Notes under the pieces: generated by a model
Databases searched by the model: none
Told to the model about the DNA's origin: nothing
What the model saw: only the letters and a program-made list of their open reading frames with translations
Source of the DNA: Hypomyces perniciosus
Taxonomy: Eukaryota; Ascomycota; Sordariomycetes; Hypocreales; Hypocreaceae
Direction of reading: 5' to 3'
NCBI GenBank assembly: GCA_008477525.1
Contig: SPDT01000002.1
Coordinates: 2,852,001-2,916,000 of the forward strand
Length of the DNA stretch: 64,000 nt
Shown: piece after piece, positions 25,585-40,295 of the stretch
How positions within the stretch are numbered: the stretch's first letter is position 1
Layout: each line of letters starts with the position of its first letter
Translations under genes and position numbers: made by a program

Positions 25585-28500
25585 TCAGATGTAAAACATG
25601 CTATCCCTCACCCTCTCATGAATCCGCACATCATGCTGAGTAGCTCCGGCTCCGGGACCACCCGCCACACTGCCCGCCACGGATGGTGCAGCCGAGTTGG
25701 TTGGTGTCTCAAACAGGCTGCTGAGATAGCATCGCGCACGTTCGCATACAATATCAGCGTAGTACGCTGGTGTGCAAATGCTCACGGCTTTAGTAGCACG
25801 GCCAAACACATAGCACATGCTCTGCGTCAAGTCCTGCAGCTCGTCCGCCACGTTTTTCCCAGGGACTTTCACGTATCGCGGACGGAAGATCTCATCCAGT
25901 ACGACGTAGTAGTGCGCTGGGCGCGCGGTTCCTTGCAGGGCAGTATGAGCCTGGAGAAAGAAATCCCAGTTTCGTGCCTCGGTGACGCTGCGGTCAACCA
26001 CAGTGCCGGACCTCGTGTTACCGGACCGGTCTGCATCGGCCTCTTTGGTCGGATAGAAGCGAGTATGATGACGCTTCCCAACTATGACGACGGTCAGACG
26101 TGGTAATCCCTTCTTTTGATCAACCGCCGGATAGACCTCCTTGCAGGCTGCGCGAAGCAGCGGTACCTCCTCATCTAGGACCTTTTGGTACTGACCCTCC
26201 GAGACGCCATCACGGTAGATAAGGATGTTTTCCGGCAGAGCAGTGTGCTTGCCCTTGTCGCGCCACAGACGTAGACGCGACTTCAACATATCCTTCAGAT
26301 CGGAGACCATCTCCTGGCGGCGCTCAGACTGGATACTGAGAACGGCGGGCCACTGACCAAGCGAACGGTCAACGCTTGCGACCATACTAGCGATGCTGGG
26401 CGCCAGCCTGGCAGATCCAGGAGACGGATGAGTTACGTCAATGCCAACGATCATTGTCTTATCCTCCGAAATGAAGCCCAAGCGTGAGGGCTCGACAAGC
26501 TGATTGCTTCCACCAAGCTTCAGGTTGAACTTGAGAGCTTCGTTGCGGAAATACTGGTCCTGACCCTTAGCGAGCTTGCTGCCGACGCTGCAAACGGTGT
26601 GGATGCCGTATTTCACGTCGCCCAACTGCTTGATGCGGTTGTATAGGGGAATGGGAGCCGCGGGAAGGATGACAAAGAGTAGTTGCAGAGATGCAGCCGC
26701 ACGCTGGATCAAAGGTTCAAGCTGAGGATCGTCCGTACTATTTAGTTGCACTCGCTGCAGGGGTTGAAGCGGAGGGCTGGCGTCAATGCCCGTGTCATTC
26801 AGCACATGTTGAAATTTGCCCATCAGGTCTTTCAAGGATTCTGATGTGAATCTATGGGCGCCGGGGTACGCGTCGGGCATATCGATATACAGACAAGACC
26901 ATTTCCTCATGGTCCCGCTGTGGTTGAACTTCAGGCTTGGAGAGTCGCGCGGGACCATGTTCCAACTGCCACCTATCGTGTTTGCTTGTTTGTTCTGCTT
27001 ATAGACGACCTTCGGGCTGACGAGAACGCGGCCTTGAACGGTGATGAGGTTCGGCACAACGGTGATTCCGAATTGGCTCTGTAAGATATTAGAAGTCCGC
27101 TCATGGGTGATGTATTTCAAGAGGGCAAACGAGGCCTACCAATCGAGGATTTGTGTTTGGGGACAAGCCTGCAGCCTGCAGTCCTTTCGTAACAATGGAT
27201 GTTGCGTTTTCAACCGGCCTTCGAACAGCAAACCGAATCATGTTTTGGGTTTGCTTCGGATCCAGGCTAGTTTTGGCAGGCTGGCCGGATAGGACGTAGC
27301 ACACCTGGGGAGGCAGATAAGTTGGGGTCTCTCGCCTACCGACATTGATGACAGGCAGATTGGGGTTGGCAATGTGGATGCCATAGGCTGCGCGAGTGTT
27401 AGCAGCCTCTCACGTGGTCAAGGATGCAAGAAACCACCTACTTTCAACGAAGAAATTGTAAACAGAGATATACCGCCCTGAGCTAGCCGCAGACTGACTT
27501 GGGGGTTTGTCCCCGCCGCCTTTCCCCTTGCCACCCTTTTTCTTCTTTCCAGCAGGGGAAGAAGGAGATTGATCTTTCTGAGCCGGTGATGTTTCGAGCC
27601 AGAACTCCACGTCTTTCGGCCCAGATCCAAATTGCTTGATTCTCGGAGGATGCTCCAGACCATGGCCATCGTTCTTGTTGGCAAGACCGAAAATAGTCTT
27701 GATTCTCGGTATAACTTGGCCAGTTTTATTCACCTTCTCTTTGAGGTGAGTTGTCTTGATTCGGAGCCCCTTGAAGAATTTCTCCAACTTGAAGAAAGCC
27801 CGGGGAGACTCGAACCGGAGAATGAAGTGGTCAAGAGGGCCCTCTTGGTAAAATGCACCGTGACTCACGTTGACATTGACTAGAACTCGAGCCGTCGCCA
27901 CTCGTACACTGGCGAAGAAGCCGCGTATGGCCGTAAGGCAGCTACCGAGGTCCCAAGTATCCGCCTGCTGGTCCAGAGAGAAAGTCTTGGACGCTCCGAT
28001 GGTGGCGAGATTCCCAGACGACTTGGCATGGTGATTGAGGAAGATGTTGAAGGCTTGGATCATGGGTAGCTGTTCAGAGTACTGAGCAGACGGACTGGTC
28101 GACGTGAGGTAGGCTAGCAATTCAGAAACCGCTAGTGTATTGGCGAAGAAGAGCTTCACGTGGTACTCGGTGGCACCGGAGCGTGGCGTGTCTTCATCCT
28201 CGGCTCGATATTGTATGTCGACGGTTTTATCGTCAAATCTCTGTCGACAGATAAGAGTAGACTTGAAGTCGGTGGCGATGTCGTTCTTGAGTGATGCCAA
28301 CTCCGATGTCTCCACCAATAGACGGATGATCTGAGTCAACTTTCTCCCCGTAGCGGCTGGGGTAACGGAAACATCGTATCGGTACAAGACCAGCTTTGGC
28401 GACACGTTGAAAGCAAAGTAGTTTGCCCAGAGGACGACATTCGTTCCCTTGGTGCCGTAGCTAGGACGGTTGGGGAATGCATCTTGCAAGCTGAGCTTAC

Positions 28501-28848
28501 TGAGATCGATCGCTTTGTTCTTCGCTTGGAGAGCATCCTCGATGTTGGTCACGGACTGATCGGGGTTTGGGATGCCACTGGGGAGGCTGTGAAGAACAGG
28601 CGCTTGTGAGTATGATACACCACAGAGATAGAGCTCGAGACTGATATAGGTACTGACGAGAAGACAGCGACCGGTCCTCCGCCTCCTCCACCTCCTCCGC
28701 CTCGTCCACCACGACTGAAGCTGCCCCGGAATGGGGCGCCGCCGCCGCCACGGGCTGCTCCACCTCCGCCGCGAGATCCGCCCCGGGCATCTCCGCGCCC
28801 TCCGCGTCCGCCGCGTCCTCGATAGTCTTGTCCACCGCGATGGGACAT
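25585..28848 (-). CDS. Argonaute protein (QDE-2-like), four exons
   Basis: Exons 28658-28848, 27442-28586, 27140-27387 and 25585-27078 give about 1025 residues. The order is an N-terminal Arg-Gly-Gly region (MSHRGGQDYRGRGGRGG...), ArgoN, a PAZ region spanning the second intron (VYNFFVE / YGIHIANPNLPVINVG), then MID and PIWI. The PIWI slicer tetrad is present: D742 in GIDVTHPSP, E784 in RQEMVSDL, D818 in YRDGVSEGQ and D970 in AYYADIVC. Asp in the last position (instead of His) is, as I recall, also seen in QDE-2. I infer a catalytically competent small-RNA-guided endonuclease. The introns of 61 and 54 bp have canonical ends; the first (28587-28657) needs a GTCAGT donor and is the weakest boundary. 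The gene forms a silencing pair with the RdRP-helicase gene 1.9 kb away. Confidence 0.94.
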
Positions 28849-29843
28849 GGCGCTTGTGTTATTTGGTTAGGGGAAAAAGCAGTTGGAGAGAGTGTCGTCA
28901 AGACATGGAGTGCAGTTGACTTGGGAAGTCTGTAAAGGTAGTCGACGGTCTGCTTATTTATAGGCAGTGATTTCATGTAGCACAAACACGCATTGCTTAT
29001 GAGGGGTCAACGCATTGTTTGGGCCCCCCGCATATGTACCAGGAAAACGCCTTGATTGAAACTGAGGGTCGCGAATCCAAGGAAACGTGGGAAAAGATAA
29101 GTGGCTTGGATCTACTATTTGCCTTGACGCCCTTGGACGGACCAAAAACACCGTCTCAAGGTCTTGTCAAGGAGAATGACGGAGAATGACTTCAGACTTC
29201 AAGATTGGCAAATTGCGCCTTGATGAACGCGTTAAGCACGTGAGTATACACGTGACGCGTCAGGTTATGTTCTCTTCCTCCACAACCTACTTCGTGGATA
29301 GCTCTTCTTTTCTCAATGGTACACTCTTCAATAATCGATCATCATCTCCAGTATTACTTCGTACTATTTTCTGCCTGCTAGGCTTAACAGGAGGATTTTG
29401 GGAATTGGAGCCTAACCCTTGTATGGTAAGGCAGCAAGCGTGGCGTTCGGGCCGACGGGCCGATCCCATCTCCGACGTCCTTAATTTCTCGACCCGCCTC
29501 TATCCTCCCTACCCTGGAAATTTTATGAAGCAGTATGAAGTATGGTAGCATGCCGTAGTGACGAACATTTATGCACGATATCATACGAGGTACTTCGTAC
29601 AAACATGGCATTCTCCTCACCCTCTGTTCATAAATTAAATCAAGGTTATAACCCATTGGCTGGATAAATTTCAGTATCAGATCAGCTGTCGATGGTCCAA
29701 AAAACCCCACCTGATGATAGCAAATCCATATTCAGCCCCAGAGCATTTAGTTCAGAGAAATCTGTCGGGTTGCTCTTGAAGGCCCGAGAAAACAGTGTCA
29801 TGATGTCAAGATCCCTACATCGTCACGACTACTTATTCCCATG
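28849..29843. other. Upstream region of Argonaute
   Basis: No gene is supported. Two TACTTCGTA words occur at 29355 and 29591. The stretch lies upstream of Argonaute and downstream of the NTPase gene, both minus strand. Confidence 0.5.
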
Positions 29844-30476
29844 TCAAATCTCCGAAAACACACTGTCCATCCACTTCGACCATACAAATGCAGCCCTCTT
29901 TTCCACATTCAACATGGAGCATGGAATGACGTGGTACTTCAACCCTACCTCCTCCAACATCTGGCAGAATTCATGATGATAGTCGATCCAATCTTGCATA
30001 TCCCTCGGCATCAGCCTCACTCCATCGTCCACGAGCCAGTTTGCTCCGGCTTCGCAGACAAATATCAGCGACTTTGACATTCTATCCCACGCTTCCTGCC
30101 AATGACTGGTTGCCATCATGGATTCGACTGCTTCGGGTCCGACGTGACGACTTGCATACACGATTGGGTCGAGTCCGGAGCGATCCGAAATCATCCATCC
30201 ACTCTCTTTGAGCGCCGCACGCTCGCTGTGGGATTGCGCTTCGAGTATGAGGGACTGCAATTGCGAACAGCGACCCCGGTCCGAGGTGATGTCGTTCGCC
30301 GTGAAGCCGTGAACTTTTAGAACAGATCGGGCGACCTCCTTGACGATCTTGGGCGGTGGAATATTGAAATAGTTGCCGAAAGAGCTCTCCAAAGCATGGA
30401 CAAGTGTCGTCTTGCCTGTGCACTGGGCACCGACAATATAGATATTCTTCATGTTGGGTGTGTAGCGAGCTGTCAT
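29844..30476 (-). CDS. Small P-loop NTPase (AAA_28-like)
   Basis: This is a single exon of 210 residues. A Walker A motif GAQCTGKTT lies at residues 16-24 after a short beta strand (NIYIVG). A likely Walker B/acidic strand (GWMISDRSGLDPIVYA) follows at about residue 92, and the helical C-terminal part carries DMQDWIDYHHEF. This layout fits the AAA_28 group of nucleotide-binding proteins, related to NadR/Ttd14-type P-loop kinases, common as short fungal hypotheticals. The substrate is unknown. It is transcribed away from the RdRP-helicase gene, with only 301 bp between the two starts. The ATG at 30476 or Met9 at 30452 could both serve; Met9 would still leave Walker A intact. Confidence 0.8.
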   Translation of the reverse strand: MTARYTPNMKNIYIVGAQCTGKTTLVHALESSFGNYFNIPPPKIVKEVARSVLKVHGFTANDITSDRGRCSQLQSLILEAQSHSERAALKESGWMISDRSGLDPIVYASRHVGPEAVESMMATSHWQEAWDRMSKSLIFVCEAGANWLVDDGVRLMPRDMQDWIDYHHEFCQMLEEVGLKYHVIPCSMLNVEKRAAFVWSKWMDSVFSEI

Positions 30477-30777
30477 GGTGCCCTTGGACCATCTGCACTA
30501 CCAAGATCGATGGCATAAATCTTCAGGAGAATTCCAGACGGCAGAGGACTATTTGAATATTTAGGCACAACAGAAATAATGAGTAACAAGCTTTCTGGTT
30601 GGCCCCTCTCATGCGGGAGGCCGTCGCATCGAAAGTGCGGAGTAGCTGCAGTGTGACCATATATGATACCATCATTCCCAACACCAACCTGTGTGGAACA
30701 CCGAACATCCTTACCAGTTTCCTCTCCTTTGTTGTGAGAATTCCCATATCCAAGCAAGAAATTATCATATCGTCAGA
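30477..30777. promoter_or_regulatory. Shared 301-bp divergent promoter region
   Basis: This region lies between the start codons of the NTPase (minus) and RdRP-helicase (plus) genes. It must hold both promoters and both leaders, so co-regulation is plausible (inference). I cannot pick a TATA box confidently. Confidence 0.45.
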
Positions 30778-33700
30778 ATGCCTAAAGCTTCGGCAAATCC
30801 CAAATCCTTCGAGCACGTTCTCCGTGAGCGAATCTGCTTGGATGATGACGAATGGGACTTCGACGTGCCAAGGCTGCCTTCCTCGGCGTCTGCAAACAGT
30901 GCTGGCCTCATCAAGATGGTCAGTCTCTCGACCAACGACTCCCACCACCGGCTTGTTCTCCGATACGTACCTGTCGAGATGAATCGTGCCATCAGTGACG
31001 CTCCACTAGATCACTATCTCTCGCTCTCGTTCTCCGAGTTCCGTTCCATTAGGAATCCCTTACCTTCGAATGTACCGTGTGGCAGCCAAGGCACACAGCC
31101 TACAACCCCACGCGAATGTTCCGAGTATGCCATCAAGTTCCTTCGGGCAGGCATTCGCATTCATGGAGTACATTACTACTTTTACGGTCACAGCAATAGC
31201 CAGCTCAAATCGAGGACATGCTTTCTCTACGCCGCCTCCAAGGAACAGATCGCAGACAAGGTCGAGTCACTGGGGGACTTTACCAAGATGAAGACGGTGG
31301 CCAAGAAGGCAAAGCGCATCGGATTGCTTTTTTCAGTCGCCCATGCAGCTCTCAAGGTCGATCCGAAGAGAGTCGAAGATATTCCAGACATTGAGACAGG
31401 AGACTACAATTTCACGGATGGTTGCGGGCTAGTTGCACCTAGCTTTGCCCAGGATCTGGCCAGACGTGCTGGAATCGCATTTCGGAACATGAGATATACA
31501 CCATCAGTCTTTCAGATCAGGTATCGAGGGTACAAGGGAGTTCTGACGTTGGATCCAACCATGAAGAAGGGGGGCACATGGCTCAAAATGAGAAAGTCGA
31601 TGAAGAAATTTAATGGGGGAAACGACTTGTCTTTCTCGGTCGTCGAGTATTCCAAGGTATATATCCCTTCTGCTAGATTTACCAGCCTTGGTGTTAGGAT
31701 GCTGAGAGTCAGGACAGCCATACACATTTGGTCATCTCAACGATGAAATTATCGTCCTTCTTGATGCTCTGGGCATTGATAGGCAGGTTCTCATTCGCAA
31801 GCAACAAGAGCACTTCAACTTCCTTTCCGACGCACCTCGGGATCCCCGCTCTGCATTCCGATTCTTGTGCCATCTTAATATGCCGGAATTGGCGGAGCGT
31901 GTCATCATAGATTCGCTCGACGCGGTGCGACCGCAAATCAACAGGCTCGTAAATACCGAGTATGACAAAATGCTGAACAAGCGTGAAGAGCAAAAATGCC
32001 GTATCCTGATCCCTCAGTCAAGGATTCTATTTGGCGTTTGTGACACTTGGGGCGTTCTTAAGGAAGGCCAATGTGCCGTCAAGATCACGATGGATGGAGA
32101 CGGGCAGCCGTATGCCCTGAAAGGCATGAAGGTGTTGGTGACGAGAAACCCATGCCTGCATTCTGGCGATCTTCAAAAGCTTGATGTTGTGGAACGACCA
32201 GAACTTGCTCATCTGGTGGATTGCATAGTATTCCCGACCATAGGGCGACGTCCAGCCGCAGACATGATGTCCGGGGGGGATCTGGATGGTGATACTTGTG
32301 AGTGAAGATCGATCTCCCCTTTTGAGGCCTGTCGCGGTCTTAGAGAGTTGGATTGGGGCCCCGTGAGTCCATAATTAATGCATTTGGTAGTCTTCGTCTC
32401 CTGGGATCCAGAGATTATCCCCTCAACCATAGCTCAGGCAGCACATTACCCAGGGGTCCGCGAACCACTAAGATTTGCCCCTATCACAGATGATGATCGG
32501 TTGGTGTATTTCGCCAAGTACACAAACGCATCGCTGGGCCGCGTCAAGAATCTCTATCTCAAATGGGCAAGGGCAAACGGTGCCATGAGCCCTGAATGCC
32601 AGGAACTGAACCGCCTCTTCTCCCAGTGTGTAGATGGGAATCGAATCAAGGACAGCCAACTTGCCAAATTCGATAAGCCCCCAACTCCTAGCGGCGATGC
32701 CATCACGTTTGTCCTTGATGAGCTTCATGAGATAGCGAAGAACACCATTGCCACACAGAAAAGTTTGAGACCAACTAACATGGAGGGCTACACTTTTGAT
32801 GGTGTGGAGCTCCTTCTATGCAGGGACAATATTGCGATGTCGGAGATGGAATTGATCAAACTAACCGTTCAGTGGTGCAGAAAGACGGGGACTTCATTTC
32901 TTCACTTGATGCATGCGTTCGACTTCAATGCTCTAACACCCGAGGACAAATCGTGGGTTTTGGCTCAAATCCCTACGTCAATAAATGCCCCCGGCCTTGT
33001 TTTCAATGCTCTATGTTCTTCAAATTTGGTCACAGAATCTGAGCTCAACCACTTTCATCTCAATTATCCCGGGATGCATTGGAAACGCGTATACGATTCT
33101 GATCAAGACCGTCTTGCCACATTCTTGGATGCCGCCTCCAAGAGTCTCGAACTGTTTCATAAGACACTTATTGTCTTTCGACCGAATGATCGTTTGACGT
33201 TGGCAATGTACGTGCCACAAAAGATTACACCAGATGACGATTTCCTGGTCGACAACAAGGTCAGACTTTTCGCCTTTCCGCACTCACAAGGAAGGGAAAC
33301 TCAAAGCCGCCTCTCACTACCGACAAAGAAGGGATACCAACTGTTTTGTGATGGGAACACATTTCAACTCTTTGAGGGCAAGCGAGGCAATACATGGGTG
33401 TATATCGGCCGTGGAGCGTCCAACGACAGCAGCTATAGAAACGTACCACGGACTCAAGACCGCAGAAAGGCACGGCAAGAAACCTTGGACACGAAAGTCA
33501 ATTACGACTTCATGGCAAGTGTTGCGTTGAACAAATTTGGCAAAGGGTTGCAAACCCATATGGGAAGACTTCACAGACAGGGCATTTCTGCTGCGGTGAG
33601 TTTAAATTTTGGCTCGATTCGCTCCATTTGCAGAGCTAACGGGAGCCAAAGGAGATTTACATTATCAGCAATCGCGACATCCGTTCCATTCGTAACCTTG

Positions 33701-36278
33701 ATCTCTGGGAGAACTATATTGGCACCGATCAGACACTCCCGCTATTCGAACAGACACCAAAACTGTACGACGTTCCAAAGCTTCACAATGTTGACTGGGG
33801 CTCAGAAGATCGCCTTATCGTCGCGGTTGCTAAACAAGGGAACCTTTCAGCTCTCCAAGATGTATTAAACTCTGAGTATTTGGAACAACTCTTCATCTGG
33901 CTCCTAGAGAGGGGACAGAGGGAGCTTTTGTTTCGATGCTATGATCACCTTATTGCAAGTATCCGATCTAACCAGGTGATGGCTTCAATGAACGCTATCC
34001 TACAACTGATGACAGGGTTCTCGCACAAAATACCCTATGTCTCTGTCGCATTCGCCAACTTTGGCGTACCAGATGGCCTTGGCACTATTCTTCAGAACAG
34101 CAGTACTTTGCTGCTAAGAAACATCATTCTCTCCGAGAGTGAGTACGGCGAGCTTGTCGTGGCCCCCTTTCAAGCCATCTTGGAGAACGTGACGCAGCTC
34201 TCCCTCGCGTCCTTTGCTGATCTTGTCGAGATTATTTCTCTCACTGTCAATTCTTCTGATGTAGCTCTAGACCTACTACTGGAATGTCTCAATCAACAGA
34301 GTGCAAGGCTCCTCACTGGTCGACCAGCCATTACTCAGCACTTCGTACATAACATGATAGCAATAGCCATGGAACATATCGCAGAAGTGCAAGACGCAAA
34401 GACAATAGAAGCCGAGCTATTGAACATCCAACTGTATGATAACAAGAGTACTAATATTATGGGAACACAGATTGAAGTCTCCTTCAGGATTGATGCTACC
34501 AGCGGCACACCGAAGGCCAATACTCACGTACGATTCGTCACTGCTAGCCCGCCTACGAGCTGTCTTCTTGGAAGAAACTATTCAATGGATGGACTTGTTG
34601 TTGGAAGCCAACCGGGAGTTGCAAAAATTCTTTGCTTTCACCCTCTTCCATCTTACTACAAAGACTGCTCCTGGAGGCTGCAGCGCTGTGGACTCTTTGT
34701 GACGACAAAGACCATGTTAGATGCGATTAAGAACATCGCCACGCTTGAAAATGACTGTTGTGGAATCATCGACCAGATTCTTGGAATTCGGTCTTCATCT
34801 GGGGCGACGGACTCCAGATCCAGTCCTACAAAGTCTACTTCCAAACCTGCCGTGGATCATTTGAATGAGAGCCAGATTACTGCAGTTGAAGCTGCGCAGA
34901 GGAACAAGCTCACTTGTATTTGGGGTCCTCCGGGAACTGGAAAGACACAGACAATTGTTGAAATAATTCGAAGACTACAGTTAGACCCCGAGTCTAGGAT
35001 TCTCGTTACAGCACCGACCCATAACGCTGTGGACAATGTCATGAGGAGATACCTTGGACAGATCAGTAAAGAAGGCGTGCCAAAGCCCTCCGACCCAACA
35101 ACACCTTTGCGAATATCTACTGAGGTAAGAGCCCCAGTTTCTGTGGTGTTCGCCCATTCCACTCTTATTTACTTCATGGAAAAATACATCAAGCTGAATA
35201 CTTTATTGTTCTCCAGGTAGGAAAGGTAGCCGAAGATCTACGGAAATACACATGCGACGCCTTGGCCGGGCAAGAAGTCTATTCTAGTCACAGCGCCATG
35301 CGCCAGGCCAAGCAGCGAGTAAGCAAGGCTCGCATCATCTTCACAACATGCATCGGTGCAGGTCTGGGCCTTCTCCGGGAAGAAGCATTTGACACCGTGA
35401 TTGTCGACGAGGCATCTCAACAGACGGAGCCCGCGTCGCTCGTGCCCCTTGCCAAGGGGTGCAATAAAGCTATCTTGGTCGGAGACCACGTCCAACTGAG
35501 GCCCACGGTACAGAATACAACTATGGCACTTGGATTCGATGTGTCACTGTTTGAAAGGCTGTACACACGACCAGGAAGCACGCCTGGCATGGCTAAAGTC
35601 ATGTTGGATGTACAGTATCGGATGCATCCTACTATCTCTGAGTTTATTTCGCGAGAATTCTATGAGGGGAGACTGTTGTCTGGGTTACAGGATCAGGATC
35701 GGCCTCTCCCGGCTTCGTCGTTCCCCTGGCCTACATCAAGACTATCCCCAGCGTCAGTTGTATCGGTATCCAAACAACACTCAGCTGAGAAGCAAAAGGC
35801 TTCGCGGATGGTCTTTGTTGAATGCTCTGGGAGAGAGGATTTGGGAAACAAGTCCAAATCAAACAAAACCCAGGCAGACATGTGCTTTGCGATCTGCAAG
35901 CTTCTGCGCACAACCGTCACAACAGATGACAGCTCTTGTCTTCCATCGCTTGTAGTATTAACGCCGTACTCTCACCAAGCCCAACTTCTCACAAGGCTCC
36001 TTAGGGGGCTCACCAACGTGGAAGTCTCCAGCATTGACGGTTTCCAAGGCAGAGAAGCGGACATTGTTATTTTTGTCACCGTACGCTGTAATGAGAGTCG
36101 AGAAATTGGGTTTCTTAAGGACCTCCGACGGATGAATGTCGCGCTCACTAGAGCGAGGTTGGGGTTGATTGTTGTGGGCAATGAGATGACACTGACTGGC
36201 GGAAGGGAGGAAGAGGAGAGTACTGGGATGTGGCGGAGGTTTCTAGGTTTGCTTTCACGAGTCGACATCTCAGAATGA
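30778..36278 (+). CDS. RdRP fused to an SF1 (Upf1/Sen1-type) helicase
   Basis: Exons 30778-31656, 31718-32297, 32391-33595, 33652-35124 and 35217-36278 join in phase to 1732 residues. Residues about 130-520 are a cellular RNA-dependent RNA polymerase: FTDGCGLVAPSFAQDLARR, VFQIRYRGYKGVLTLDP and the metal-binding D481-L-D-G-D485 in SGGDLDGDTFFVSWDP. After a long linker, the C-terminal third is a complete superfamily 1 helicase: LNESQITAV, Walker A GPPGTGKT (1313-1320), APTHNAVDNVM, D1443-E-A-S, GDHVQLRPT, YRMHPTI, SIDGFQGREADIV and VALTRAR. I infer that it makes double-stranded RNA and unwinds or remodels its template or product. Introns are 56-93 bp. The RdRP lacks the long N-terminal extension of QDE-1/SAD-1-type enzymes; only about 130 residues precede the core. 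Confidence 0.88.
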
Positions 36279-36300
36279 AAGTAGGAAAATGTCTTCTTTG

Positions 36301-36677
36301 TTACGGGGAATGCTGAGTTGCAGGGCGCTCCAAGTCCAGTAGTCGATCGATAGGTTCTTGGGGAATTAAGACACCAACCAGTGCAGAGCATCGACGGTCC
36401 GAGAGATCAAATGGGATATGTGCGCGCATGACCCTGTTCTACACAGAAAATTCACTGCTAACGAGGGTGGTCAGCCATCAGCCATCAGCCATCAGCTATG
36501 AGGAACTCACCAAAAGTGCTCTGAAGCCAGATCGTATTCGGAACCTTGGTGTTGCACCAACGTCTGGCTGATGCTGCCATGTATTCTGCGATGCGATGCG
36601 ATGCGATGCGATGCGATGCGATGCACAGGGGATGAGATATCTTCGGGGGTTCTCGGATAGTTCTGGGGCTGAGCCAT
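36301..36677 (-). CDS. Possible small spliced gene, 99 residues, unknown function
   Basis: This is a tentative two-exon model. Exon 1 is 36511-36677 (MAQPQNYPRTPEDISSP...) with a GTGAGT donor. Exon 2 is 36301-36433, after a CAG acceptor, and ends at the TAA at 36301-36303. The 77-bp intron carries a GCTGAC branch-like site and the phases agree. Exon 1 contains a GATGC pentanucleotide array that reads as HRIAS repeats, with the frame unbroken. No family is recognised. It begins 22 bp past the RdRP-helicase stop, tail to tail. It may be non-coding transcript or chance. Confidence 0.35.
36590..36624. repeat. GATGC pentanucleotide array
   Basis: Seven perfect 5-bp units lie inside exon 1 of the possible small gene. 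Confidence 0.95.
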
Positions 36678-39855
<3,178 letters not shown>

Positions 39856-40295
39856 ACGCGGAATGGACACTGTCCTTGGTGTATGCCGATCGATGAATCC
39901 TCTCAGGCATGGATCAACTGTTAGTGCTGAGTTCATCAGCATGGAAGACGCAGGGGAGGATTTTTAATCACTTGCTGGATGTCGCCAACGCCAGTAAAGG
40001 ACAGTAGATATTGGGGCGCGTTTTCACTTTATTCTATAACTATTATTACCAATTGAATTTTCTGTACATAAATATGCATATCCCAGTCCGAACCCTGCTG
40101 GCTGCAGGTGGACTGTAAAGACTTGTTGTGTCTGTCTACTTGCCCTGTAGCTGTAAACTTCAATAACTGTCGCGTAATGAATGAGCCGGGATAAATTGCT
40201 ACTATGTATACAGTGGTTTTACAATTTTGCCATAGCGGTTAAATTTAAAAGAACATTATTCTTGCTGTCCAAGTTCCGTACTGCGTCGATCACTG
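39856..40295. other. Convergent 3' intergenic region
   Basis: This is the region between the GH20 stop and the HET gene 2 stop. It is A+T-leaning and contains probable 3' untranslated sequences. I see no gene. Confidence 0.5.

Noticed and set aside
30778..36278. Two separate genes (RdRP, then helicase)
   Set aside because: Intron 33596-33651 joins both halves in phase, no start codon or promoter is evident for the second half, and exon 4 begins with sequence that continues the RdRP C-terminal region. RNA evidence would be decisive.
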